Assembly (NCBI GenBank): GCA_023421075.1
Contig: JAEZUM010000071.1
Coordinates: forward strand, 1-62,994
DNA length: 62,994 nucleotides
Source of the DNA: Bacillota bacterium
Lineage (GTDB): Bacteria; Bacillota; Clostridia; Lachnospirales; Lachnospiraceae
Reading direction: 5' to 3'
Numbering within the stretch: the stretch's first letter is position 1; each line of letters starts with the position of its first letter. Positions 52,913-61,537 of the stretch are shown piece after piece. A program made the position numbers and the translations under genes. The notes under the pieces were generated by a model that had not been told where the DNA came from, did no database searches, and was given only the letters and a program-made list of their open reading frames with translations.

Positions 52913-54649
52913 ATGATAAAAGTTGATAATCTTTCTTACTCCTTTCCGCAGAAGGAGCTGTTCCATAATATTTCATTTACATTAGAGAATGGCCAGCATT
53001 GCGCCTTCATCGGAACCAGCGGCAGTGGTAAAAGTACGCTGCTTGAGATTATTATGGATCCGGACCGTTTTATGTATGACGGCGTATTAGAGATAGACCC
53101 TGATAGCAGAATGGGTTATGTAAGTCAGTTCTCCAAACTGGAGAAGACACAGGATATGACGGTTTTTGAATATATCGCTGAGGATTTTATTAAGCTGCAG
53201 AACGAATTGTCCTCGATCTATATGGAAATGGAGACCTCTACCGATATGGATGCTCTGTTGGAACGATATCAGACCGTATTCGATGCTTATAATGCAGTCG
53301 GCGGGGATGATTATGAGCAAAACATTAAGCGGAAACTAAATACGGCAGACCTGGGTAAGCACGAGAAGCAAATGGTGTCCAGGCTTAGCGGTGGGGAGTT
53401 TAAGATTGTTCAAGTCATTAAAGAAATGCTAACCGGTCCGGACCTGCTGATTATGGATGAGCCCGATGCATTTCTTGACTTCGAAAATCTGAATTCTCTA
53501 AAGAACCTGATTAACTCTCATAAGGGAACTTTGTTGGTTATTACCCACAACCGCTATCTATTAAATCATTGCTTTGATAAGATTCTGCATCTTGAAAATA
53601 TGGAGCTTCAGGAGTTTGATGGACGTTATATTGATTATAACTTCTCCTTACTTTTAAAGAAAATAGAGCTGCAGGAGCTTGCGATTGCCGATACGTTGGA
53701 GCTTGAGCGTAATGAGCAGTTAATCAATAAGTTAAGAGATACCGCAACCGTCTTCACGGAAGCTTCCAGAGGTAAATCTCTGAAGGCAAGAATTAAAATC
53801 AAGGAAAGGCTGGAAGCTCGCAGAATAAAAGCACCCTTTGTCGAGATAAAACAGCCGGATATCCATTTTCCGAATGACCCAATCGAAGAGACTACGATAT
53901 TAAACGTTACGGATTACCGGGTTGCTTTTGAAGATACCCTTCTGGAGCATGTCAGCTTCGAGATGAGTTCGAAGGATAAAGTAGCACTAATCGGTGCTAA
54001 CGGCACCGGAAAGACTACCTTACTGCGGGATATCTATAAGAATACCCACCCTTCTGTTAAGATAAAGGATGATATTAACGTCGCATATCTGTCACAGCTG
54101 AACAGTGAGATCCTGAATGAGTCTAACACGATACTTCATGAGTTCTTAGATGCCGGGATTGATACGAATTCTGAGGTTGCAGAATATTTATCCAACTATG
54201 GTTTTACCGATTCAGATCTTAACCAGAGGATTGATTCTCTCTCCGGCGGGGAGAAAAACATATTACAGATCGCGAAGGTTGCCATGAATAAAACAAACCT
54301 ACTGCTTCTCGATGAGCCGACCAGTCACCTCGATACGTACGCACAAATCGCTCTGGAGAAAGCCTTAGAGGAATATCAAGGTGCCGTATTAATGATTTCC
54401 CATGATTTCTATACCATCGTAAATTGCATGGATTATGTATTGATCCTAGAGGATAAGACCCTTCGGAAAATGAGTATTCGTAAATTCAGAAAGATGATCT
54501 ATGAGAATCATTTCGGGAGAGACTATCTGGAAATCGAGCAAAAGAAGAAGGCCGTTGAAACCAAAATCGCTATGGCGTTAAAGGATTCGGACTTTACCCT
54601 TGCAAGAAGCCTATCCGAAGATCTGGAAGAATTAATAAAGTTACTATAG
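52913..54649 (+). CDS. ABC-F family ATP-binding protein
   Basis: A 578-residue protein with two ABC domains: GTSGSGKSTL with signature RLSGGEFKIV, and GANGTGKTTL with signature SLSGGEKNIL; Walker B LLIMDEPDAFLD and LLLLDEPTSHLD. No membrane part. It resembles ABC-F proteins that act on ribosomes, including antibiotic-protection types. GAGGTAA precedes the ATG; CutC follows after 19 bases. It is only distantly similar to the copy at 26314. Confidence 0.9.
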   Translation: MIKVDNLSYSFPQKELFHNISFTLENGQHCAFIGTSGSGKSTLLEIIMDPDRFMYDGVLEIDPDSRMGYVSQFSKLEKTQDMTVFEYIAEDFIKLQNELSSIYMEMETSTDMDALLERYQTVFDAYNAVGGDDYEQNIKRKLNTADLGKHEKQMVSRLSGGEFKIVQVIKEMLTGPDLLIMDEPDAFLDFENLNSLKNLINSHKGTLLVITHNRYLLNHCFDKILHLENMELQEFDGRYIDYNFSLLLKKIELQELAIADTLELERNEQLINKLRDTATVFTEASRGKSLKARIKIKERLEARRIKAPFVEIKQPDIHFPNDPIEETTILNVTDYRVAFEDTLLEHVSFEMSSKDKVALIGANGTGKTTLLRDIYKNTHPSVKIKDDINVAYLSQLNSEILNESNTILHEFLDAGIDTNSEVAEYLSNYGFTDSDLNQRIDSLSGGEKNILQIAKVAMNKTNLLLLDEPTSHLDTYAQIALEKALEEYQGAVLMISHDFYTIVNCMDYVLILEDKTLRKMSIRKFRKMIYENHFGRDYLEIEQKKKAVETKIAMALKDSDFTLARSLSEDLEELIKLL

Positions 54650-54668
54650 TACCAAAACGGAGAAGCAT

Positions 54669-55343
54669 ATGATTGAGATTATCGCAACGACATTAGAGGA
54701 TGCCTTAAGAATTGAAGAAGGCGGAGCGGACCGGATTGAACTGGTCAGTGCATTGACAGAAGGAGGCTTGACTCCGAGCTATGCCCTGATTAAGAACGTT
54801 GTTCGGAGCGTCACCATACCCGTGAATGTAATGATCCGCCCCCATGCAAAATCCTTTCATTATACCGAAGTCGAGATTAAGCTTATGATGGAAGATATCC
54901 AAATCGCGAAGGAACTGAACGTGAATGGAGTTGTACTTGGTGTGCTAAATGAAAGAAAGGAAATTGATATCCCCTCACTGGAAAAGCTATTATCGGTCTG
55001 TGATGGGATTGAGGTCACATTTCACCGTGCCATCGATGAGCTTGCTGATTTGGTCAAGGGAATTGAACTCTTATCTGCATACAAGCAGATCAAAAATGTC
55101 CTTACCTCCGGTGGAAGAGGCAACATCTTATGTAACCTGGATGTCCTCGCCAATATGGTAGAGAAATCAAATCCCCTTCATATCCTAATCGGCGGTGGTC
55201 TGAATTTCTCTAATATAAGTGGAGTCATGGCTCATACGAAAGCTTCTGATTATCATTTTGGTACTGCAGTCAGAGAGAATAACTCAGCCTTAGGTGAGGT
55301 CAACGTCGATCGATTGCGAGCGTTAGCTGCAATCGTTAAATAG
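54669..55343 (+). CDS. cutC: CutC family protein
   Basis: A 224-residue TIM-barrel protein with the CutC pattern: GGADRIELVSALTEGGLTPS near the N-terminus, MIRPHAKSFHYTE, LGVLNERKEIDI, VTFHRAIDEL and ILIGGGLN. Assigned to copper homeostasis in the literature, but the true role is unclear. It forms an operon with the ABC-F gene. Confidence 0.93.
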   Translation: MIEIIATTLEDALRIEEGGADRIELVSALTEGGLTPSYALIKNVVRSVTIPVNVMIRPHAKSFHYTEVEIKLMMEDIQIAKELNVNGVVLGVLNERKEIDIPSLEKLLSVCDGIEVTFHRAIDELADLVKGIELLSAYKQIKNVLTSGGRGNILCNLDVLANMVEKSNPLHILIGGGLNFSNISGVMAHTKASDYHFGTAVRENNSALGEVNVDRLRALAAIVK

Positions 55344-55344
55344 T

Positions 55345-55386
55345 AAACAGGTACTACACCGCAATACGGTATAGTACCTGTTTTTC
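55345..55386 (+). terminator. Terminator after cutC
   Basis: A stem AACAGGTACTA/TAGTACCTGTT with an inner CCG/CGG pairing, ending in TTTTT. Confidence 0.92.
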
Positions 55387-55422
55387 TTGAATCCTATTCT
55401 TCGTTATGTCACACCTCTTAGG

Positions 55423-56313
55423 TTATTGCTTCTTAATAATCGGCATCCAAAGTGTCGCGTTCTCTGCGTCATACTTTTCGATCACCGGTCTTCCCGGTGC
55501 CTGTTCATAGCCGGAGCTAGGGAACCAGTTGACATATAGATCATGATAGCAATTTTTTATCGCTGCACGATCTCCATCTAACGGAACCGTAACCACAACC
55601 CACGAGGTCTTAGGTACCTCCAGGATAGTAAACTGATCACTTACACCGGTCGCCGGAAGCTCCCAGCCGTACATGAAGTACTTTGTTCCTGCCCCGTCCC
55701 AAAAATGTATTCCTTGCAATAAATGAATTCTTGACAAATCCCATGTATCATTTTCAATCATTTCCTGTATCACTCCGGGAAATCCGGCGGCAATATTAAT
55801 CGCATCATGGCATCCGTTTTCTGTGACACGGTCGGCATATTCCAGATACTTTTCGGCATCCCAACCATCCGTCTCAACAACATCCATTCCGAACAATTGA
55901 TAAGCCTCTGTCTCTACTATCTGATATTTCATCGCTTCTACTCCTTTTAAGGTAAATTGAAAGGATAAGGGCGGATATGCCACTAAGGGAACACCTTTCG
56001 TGCGCGCTCTCGAAGGCGTAATTCCCTGTAGTTGCTGAAATGCACGGGTAAAGGAGGAATGGGAATCATAACCGTACTTTAAGGCAACATCGATCACTTT
56101 TGTATCTGTATTCTGGAGCTCTAAAGCAGCTAGGGTGATCCTTCTTCTTCGAATATATTCGGATAATGGTATTTCTACTAACGATGAGAATAACCGTTGA
56201 AAATGATACGAGGAACATTTTGCCTTCTTCGCAGCGATCTTAACGTCGATCTCACCTGTCAGATTTTCCTCAAGGTATTCAATAGCACATGCAAAATCAT
56301 TAATAAATGACAT
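55423..56313 (-). CDS. AraC regulator with GyrI-like effector domain
   Basis: A 296-residue protein. Residues 1-105 form an AraC DNA-binding domain (AIEYLEENLTGEIDVKIAAK, then YHFQRLFSSLVEIPLSEYIR and YDSHSSFTRAFQQLQGITPS). Residues 120-296 are GyrI/SoxS-like: YQIVETEAYQLFGMDV, then FTILEVPKTSWVVV and WFPSSGYEQAPGRPVIEKYD, a small-molecule binding fold seen in multidrug-response regulators. AAAGGAGG precedes the ATG. Confidence 0.9.
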   Translation of the reverse strand: MSFINDFACAIEYLEENLTGEIDVKIAAKKAKCSSYHFQRLFSSLVEIPLSEYIRRRRITLAALELQNTDTKVIDVALKYGYDSHSSFTRAFQQLQGITPSRARTKGVPLVAYPPLSFQFTLKGVEAMKYQIVETEAYQLFGMDVVETDGWDAEKYLEYADRVTENGCHDAINIAAGFPGVIQEMIENDTWDLSRIHLLQGIHFWDGAGTKYFMYGWELPATGVSDQFTILEVPKTSWVVVTVPLDGDRAAIKNCYHDLYVNWFPSSGYEQAPGRPVIEKYDAENATLWMPIIKKQ

Positions 56314-56560
56314 ATCGGCACCTCCTTTCTACTTGGAGTATAGCTGATCTTTCTTCCCTCTGCTGTTCATTTCGTGCACCGTTTTGCACAGACAACTTAT
56401 TCATGTAGCTCTGTGGCAGGTCATCCGGATCTTGTACCCCTTTTTCAAATGAAATATGATTGCAAAATTCATTTTTTCTTCTATTATCACATAAAACGAT
56501 GATTATGCCAATAAACGATTTATAGTCCTACTCCTTCTGTGTATTAATCGTATAATTGAT

Positions 56561-57109
56561 TTATCCGAGCTCCTCCTCCCACCATCCAAACGCAATTTTA
56601 ACACTTACATGTTTTTTACCCGGTGGCAGAAAGAAAAGTACGAATGAGCTTCCGGGTGGAATGATATACATACCTTGAAAATCATGTTTTGTAAGGGTCA
56701 TGCTCGCTTCAACTCTCCTGGTGAAGGTATAGGATCCACTCATTGGAGAATCAGACGCATAACTCGCACTTTGAATCAATACCATTGGCTGAGTGGGTGG
56801 AAAAATCGACTGATTACCGGCGGCAAAATGGCTGGAAGTCTGTACTTTACCAGAAAAACAACCACCAATCCAACCCTCTGCAGTTATTGGCTGATCCGTA
56901 AAATTGGAGATCGTATATGCATTTAGAAACATATTCACCATGGAATTTGGCGGATTAAATAATCCTCCCCACGCCTGAAGCTCTCCTCCGTAACGAATCA
57001 TATCAGTCTGCCCCAAAAAATACTGACCCATATAAGAGTGAAAGACCGAATCCTTCAATACGATCGTCTTCTGTGGGTAATTCTCATCGGGAATTCGTAT
57101 TATACTCAT
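56561..57109 (-). CDS. Paralogue 2 of an unknown tandem family
   Basis: A 182-residue soluble protein. Shared features with its neighbour at 57111: MGQYFLGQTDMI / MGRYFIGQTEEL, LQAWGGLFNPPNS / LSAWSGIVNPRHS, and the C-terminal WWEEELG / WWEERIEG. It resembles a clostridial family possibly called DUF6143, from memory. Beta-rich, no signal peptide. It starts one base after the stop of the neighbour. Function unknown. Confidence 0.6.
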   Translation of the reverse strand: MSIIRIPDENYPQKTIVLKDSVFHSYMGQYFLGQTDMIRYGGELQAWGGLFNPPNSMVNMFLNAYTISNFTDQPITAEGWIGGCFSGKVQTSSHFAAGNQSIFPPTQPMVLIQSASYASDSPMSGSYTFTRRVEASMTLTKHDFQGMYIIPPGSSFVLFFLPPGKKHVSVKIAFGWWEEELG

Positions 57110-57110
57110 G

Positions 57111-57656
57111 TTAATGACTCCCCTCGATTCTTTCTTCCCACCAGGTTAATACAATAGTTGCAGTTAGGATTTCCCGGTCCGAGGAACGAAGCACAATTGA
57201 AAAGGTTCTTCCCGGTCCGATAATAATGGACCCCTGATGCGAATCACTTACCAAAGTCGAATTTGGTGTGACAATTCGCCCAAAGATATCCACTCCATTC
57301 TGTACATCTTCACTCAGATACTCTGCCTGCCATAGGGAAGCCTTTGACTTCGGTGGCGGGGTTATCGACTGGTTCGACGGAATTATCCTCTTACATTCCA
57401 CTGAATAAAAAGGAGGACTAGCATTCAACATTATTTCAGCATCAAAGCTCTGGTCCTGAAAATTTGTAATCGTGAAAATGTCAAAATACAGGTTTACTCC
57501 CGAATGTCTTGGATTGACTATCCCACTCCAGGCACTTAATCCGTTTCCAAAAGGAAGCTCCTCTGTCTGTCCAATAAAATATCTACCCATCCGTGCATTC
57601 CAACCCGGGTTGGTTAGATCCACTACCTCAATCGGTAGCTCTCTTCGTTCCATCAT
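57111..57656 (-). CDS. Paralogue 1 of an unknown tandem family
   Basis: A 181-residue paralogue of the gene at 56561, sharing roughly a third of its residues by eye. The ATG at 57656 follows GAAGGTGAT. Proteins of this kind are sometimes linked to spore coats or phage-tail-like particles in clostridia, but nothing here shows it. Confidence 0.6.
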   Translation of the reverse strand: MMERRELPIEVVDLTNPGWNARMGRYFIGQTEELPFGNGLSAWSGIVNPRHSGVNLYFDIFTITNFQDQSFDAEIMLNASPPFYSVECKRIIPSNQSITPPPKSKASLWQAEYLSEDVQNGVDIFGRIVTPNSTLVSDSHQGSIIIGPGRTFSIVLRSSDREILTATIVLTWWEERIEGSH

Positions 57657-57835
57657 AAAGATCACCTTCAACTTATTATAATACATCTAAAAATATCTTA
57701 TGAAATATATAGGTTATTGTTCCTTATATATCAGTAGGTGAAATTGTAATAAGCATTTTTAAAGGCCACCTTATTTGTTACCCTTTACGCGAACCATCAT
57801 AAAATATATTAAATAGTATGCCAGAGGTATTTATT

Positions 57836-58927
57836 ATGAGCGATAAACATTATCTCGTCAGTGGGCACACCGCTAAGGGGTATATTAATCTTTTCTGTTC
57901 GAATCTGGAACCCTTGCATAAGCTGTATATTCTTATCGGCGGTCCAGGAACAGGAAATCTTAACTTTATGAAGAGAATTGCATCGAGACTTGAGGAACTT
58001 GAAGTAAGTGTAGAATATCTGCATAGTCCTTCTGCTCCGGAGGCTTTGGAAGGTCTCCTCTTTCCGGAGCTTGGTATGGGAATTGTGGATGGATCCCTTC
58101 CTCATATGCTCGAGGCAAGAGCTCCTGGGGCTATTGAAGAGTATATCAATCTGGGAGAGGCCTGGGATACCGAGAAGCTTGCCGAGTATACCGACCAAAT
58201 ACTTGAACTCAAGTCCGGTATGCGAGAGAATTATGAGAAAGCTTATGCTGCCTTTGCGGGCGGTTTAAAGGTTCATGATGAATGGGAGAAGATCTATATC
58301 GGGAACATGGATTTTAAGAAAGCGGATGAACTGACCGAATTTCTGATACCAACCTTACTCGGTTCTACGAAGCTAGAGAAAGCCCCACGTGTTAAGCATC
58401 GCTTCTTTGGCGGATCGACACCTTATGGACCGATGGACTTTGTTGATAATATTACTGATCCAATGGCTACCCGGTATTTTATCAAGGGGCGACCCGGTTC
58501 CGGTAAATCTACAATGTTGAAGAAACTATTAGAAGCTGCCAAAGAGTTGGGGCTTGATGTCGAGGTTTATCACTGCGGCTTTGATCCGGACAGTCTGGAT
58601 ATGCTGCTCTTCCCTGAATTAAGTCTCTGCATCTTCGACAGTACCTCTCCCCACGAGTATTACCCAAGTCGCGAAGGAGATCTGATGATTGATCTGTATG
58701 ATGAACTAATCACCGAGGGTACGGATGATCTTTATGCAGAAGAGCTGGCTGAAATCGCATCCCGTTACAAAGCCTTTACCAAGGAAGGAACAGCATACCT
58801 GGCTGCTGCCAAGGATTACCTGGGGGCTCTGGAACAGCTCTATTACGAGGCTACAGATTTTGGCGTGATCGATAATAAATGGAATGAACTTTATTATAAG
58901 ATTACGAACTTCCATCCTTCTGTATAA
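57836..58927 (+). CDS. Double P-loop ATPase, PRK06851-like
   Basis: A 363-residue protein made of two similar P-loop halves. The second has an intact Walker A GRPGSGKSTML, while the first has GGPGTGNLNFM, where the Lys-Ser pair is replaced by Asn-Leu, so only the second site should bind nucleotide normally. Repeated LLFPELGMGIVDGSLPHM / LLFPELSLCIFDSTSPHE confirm the duplication. The ATG at 57836 has AGAGG upstream; the in-frame ATG at 57818 is unsupported. Function unknown. Confidence 0.75.
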   Translation: MSDKHYLVSGHTAKGYINLFCSNLEPLHKLYILIGGPGTGNLNFMKRIASRLEELEVSVEYLHSPSAPEALEGLLFPELGMGIVDGSLPHMLEARAPGAIEEYINLGEAWDTEKLAEYTDQILELKSGMRENYEKAYAAFAGGLKVHDEWEKIYIGNMDFKKADELTEFLIPTLLGSTKLEKAPRVKHRFFGGSTPYGPMDFVDNITDPMATRYFIKGRPGSGKSTMLKKLLEAAKELGLDVEVYHCGFDPDSLDMLLFPELSLCIFDSTSPHEYYPSREGDLMIDLYDELITEGTDDLYAEELAEIASRYKAFTKEGTAYLAAAKDYLGALEQLYYEATDFGVIDNKWNELYYKITNFHPSV

Positions 58928-58977
58928 CAGAAGAATAGTGAAACCCGCTTATTTTCCTGCTTCAGAAGAAGCATAGT

Positions 58978-59032
58978 GAAAGGCCATGTCATTCAGAGTG
59001 TGAAGCTCTGAGCTGCATGGCCTTTCTTTTTT
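58978..59032. terminator. Bidirectional terminator
   Basis: AAAGGCCATG/CATGGCCTTT stem with an inner CAGAG/CTCTG stem, then TTCTTTTTT. It serves the ATPase gene and, in reverse, the chemoreceptor gene. Confidence 0.85.
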
Positions 59033-59042
59033 ATTTTATATT

Positions 59043-61094
59043 CTATAATTTAAACTTATTCACGATAGAATCCAAATTCGATGCGATCTCTCGTTCCTCC
59101 GAGATCATCTTAGTGATCAGATCGATTAAGTCCGAAGTAACCTCCATACTGCTGATAATTGTATTCGTGTTCATGGAAGTACTCTGGGTTACCTCCGTAA
59201 TACTCTGGATGGCATCGCCGACCTCCGATACAACACGCTCCATATTCTGAGACATATTCTTGATCTTTGTTACCGTCTCACCGATATCATTTGCATCCTG
59301 ACCGTACTGGATTGATACATTGACAAATTTCATATAATCCGGAGTAACGGTTTCTTTGATGAACTCCAGTAGCTGTTTTGAGTGAAGCATCAGGTGATCA
59401 ATTGCATCATGAACCATCGATACCGTCTTCTGAATATCAGAAACAGAGGCAGATGTTTTGGCTGCTAACATACCGATTTCCTTAGCCACTACGGAGAAGC
59501 CTTTTCCGTGCTCTCCCGCTCTGGCCGCTTCAATCGATGCATTCAACGAGAGCAGATTAACCTGTTCGGCAATATTGGAGATGTCGTCTGCCATAATACC
59601 GATGGAATCAATAATCTCCGCCTCTTTCAGACTTAGATTCAGATTATTCTCCTTCTCCGCTGCAAGCTGTAATGCCTGCTTGTATGCTTCCTCCGACTTC
59701 GTCCGAACATCAATTGCTCTCTCCTTAATCTCGGAAGCCATATCATAGCTCCTGGAGGTCTCTTGGGCAAGATATACGATGGAAGCAGTAACCTCTTCTA
59801 CAGAAGCATTTACCTCCTCCGTAGCTGCGCTGGTACTCATCATATTCTCATTGATCACTCTGATTGAACCCTCGATCGCTTCATAGCTTGTGGAAAGATT
59901 ATTGGTGGAATCGTCCAGCTGATTGCTTACATCCGAGATCTGCCTGGAATCGTCCACGATGGTCTGGATCATTGACTTATTCGCATGAAGCATGTTGGTT
60001 AATGCTTTCCCCATCTGGCCCAGCTCATCCTTTGATTTTATATCAAGCTCAGAGACGGTAAAATCTCCTTCGGACAGCTTAAGTGCAAAGGTGTTGACCT
60101 TTTTAATATTCTTAATCAGATACCTAACCTGCATAACAACAAAGAATACAGATAACAAAAGCATAATTGTACTGATGATCACTAACTTCGTTAATAGAAG
60201 TCTTAGTGGTGCCTCTATCTCTGATCTTGGAATCTGGATTATAATCTTCCAGTTAAAATCCTTCACAGTAGCATAATAAGCATAGTAGACATTTTTGTCC
60301 AATACAAAGCTGCCATGTCCTGTTTCATTCGCCAGTATTTCTTTACCCAGCTCCGCCAGGGTTTCATTTTCATTCTCGACAATTGATGCTTGCATAACCA
60401 TTGCTTGGTCCTGATGAGTAATATAGATGCCGTCATGGGTCAAGAGCAATGCCGTTCCTTGATCTCCGATCTTAATCTCATTAATCAGGTTGGTAATACC
60501 CGTCAGCTCGATATCTACCGTAACGACACCGATAAAGGCACCATCCCGGTCGTACATAGGTGCTGTACAGGAGGTCATGGTAGTGCCAAGTGTTTCATCA
60601 TAATATAAGTCAGAGAACACCGGATCCTTGGTGCCGTTCATGGCATTCGTATACCAGGAATATTGGAAATAGTCATATTCCTCATTGCTATAATCATATG
60701 TGGTTACCGCTTTATCACCATCTTTATAAACATACGGACCTACATATTTCTCATTCTTGTCATATACATTTGGCTCAAACCAAATACCGCTGCCTAATAC
60801 AATACTATTCTCGTAAATCGTATCTCCGAGTACGTTCTCATAAAGCTCAAGAGGGGTATTCCGGTATGTGGCCTGTACGTTTTTCGCTAACTGGGATGCC
60901 ATGGCAGAAACCTCTTGCATCTTTGAATTGATCAAATTGACCTGTGCTCTTAGCTCTGCATCCATATTCGATTGAATCTGTTCCTGAATAATCCTCTTGC
61001 TGTTATCATAGCTGGTATAGGACAATGCAAGCATGGAAATGAAAATAATAGCTAGCATAAAAACAAGCATTCTTGTATTTAGCTTCTTGAACAT
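59043..61094 (-). CDS. Methyl-accepting chemotaxis protein
   Basis: A 683-residue transmembrane receptor. TM1 (about 9-28), a periplasmic-type sensor region with dCache features (VLGSGIWFEPNVYD, YDRDGAFIGVVTVDIELTG), TM2 (about 285-307), HAMP and the cytoplasmic signalling domain with the conserved hairpin tip EQVNLLSLNASIEAARAGEH. It senses a small ligand and controls flagellar motion through CheA. The ATG at 61094 (GGAGGG upstream) is used rather than the ATG two codons earlier. Confidence 0.93.
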   Translation of the reverse strand: MFKKLNTRMLVFMLAIIFISMLALSYTSYDNSKRIIQEQIQSNMDAELRAQVNLINSKMQEVSAMASQLAKNVQATYRNTPLELYENVLGDTIYENSIVLGSGIWFEPNVYDKNEKYVGPYVYKDGDKAVTTYDYSNEEYDYFQYSWYTNAMNGTKDPVFSDLYYDETLGTTMTSCTAPMYDRDGAFIGVVTVDIELTGITNLINEIKIGDQGTALLLTHDGIYITHQDQAMVMQASIVENENETLAELGKEILANETGHGSFVLDKNVYYAYYATVKDFNWKIIIQIPRSEIEAPLRLLLTKLVIISTIMLLLSVFFVVMQVRYLIKNIKKVNTFALKLSEGDFTVSELDIKSKDELGQMGKALTNMLHANKSMIQTIVDDSRQISDVSNQLDDSTNNLSTSYEAIEGSIRVINENMMSTSAATEEVNASVEEVTASIVYLAQETSRSYDMASEIKERAIDVRTKSEEAYKQALQLAAEKENNLNLSLKEAEIIDSIGIMADDISNIAEQVNLLSLNASIEAARAGEHGKGFSVVAKEIGMLAAKTSASVSDIQKTVSMVHDAIDHLMLHSKQLLEFIKETVTPDYMKFVNVSIQYGQDANDIGETVTKIKNMSQNMERVVSEVGDAIQSITEVTQSTSMNTNTIISSMEVTSDLIDLITKMISEEREIASNLDSIVNKFKL

Positions 61095-61137
61095 ACGCAT
61101 CCCTCCGTTATCTTTTTGTCGAATTATATATAATAAT

Positions 61138-61166
61138 ATTATATTGGAACGACATCAGATATACAA
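61138..61166 (-). promoter_or_regulatory. Promoter of the chemoreceptor gene
   Basis: On the minus strand TTGTAT (61161-61166) and TATAAT (61138-61143) are 17 bases apart, about 40 bases upstream of the start codon. Confidence 0.65.
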
Positions 61167-61235
61167 GATAGGAATTGTAAAATGTATCTGTCAGATTATT
61201 CTTATTGATGTAGCCTATACCCCATCACGGATAAT

Positions 61236-61368
61236 GCTAATATGAGTTCGATCAATGATTTTCACATCGGAGTATTTGCATTCGTCGGTACCAATGTACC
61301 GTTACGTAATGCAACTAAGCGAAAGCGTCTCCGATTTCGGAAACATTGATCGGACTCATATTATTAGC
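61236..61368 (+). ncRNA. Highly structured element: RNA gene or MITE
   Basis: Closing stem 61236-61257/61344-61368: GCTAATATGAGTTCGATCAA pairs with the right arm except for a 3-base insertion, the one mismatch being a U-G pair on the plus strand. Inside are ATCGGAG/CTCCGAT (61266/61329), TTGCATT/AATGCAA (61276/61308), GGTAC/GTACC with loop CAAT (61287-61300) and a GC-GAAA-GC tetraloop (61319-61326). I do not recognise a known riboswitch or RNA class. The GNRA loop favours plus-strand transcription; a small inverted-repeat transposon is the alternative. Confidence 0.5.
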
Positions 61369-61426
61369 TTTGATTGGGGTGTGAACAATAACTTCTTAAT
61401 AATATATTACAATTCTGTCGAAGGAG

Positions 61427-61456
61427 TTGAATTAATCCCTCCAATTATGGTAATAT
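61427..61456 (+). promoter_or_regulatory. Possible promoter of the subtilase gene
   Basis: TTGAAT (61427-61432) and TAATAT (61451-61456) are 18 bases apart, about 80 bases before the start codon. It lies downstream of the structured element at 61236, so that element would not be part of this transcript. Confidence 0.4.
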
Positions 61457-61537
61457 ATGGTTTGTGAATAATGTAAATATTTAGTTATTTGAAGGAACTG
61501 TTACGAATCGACCATACCACAATTAGGGAGAAACGAT

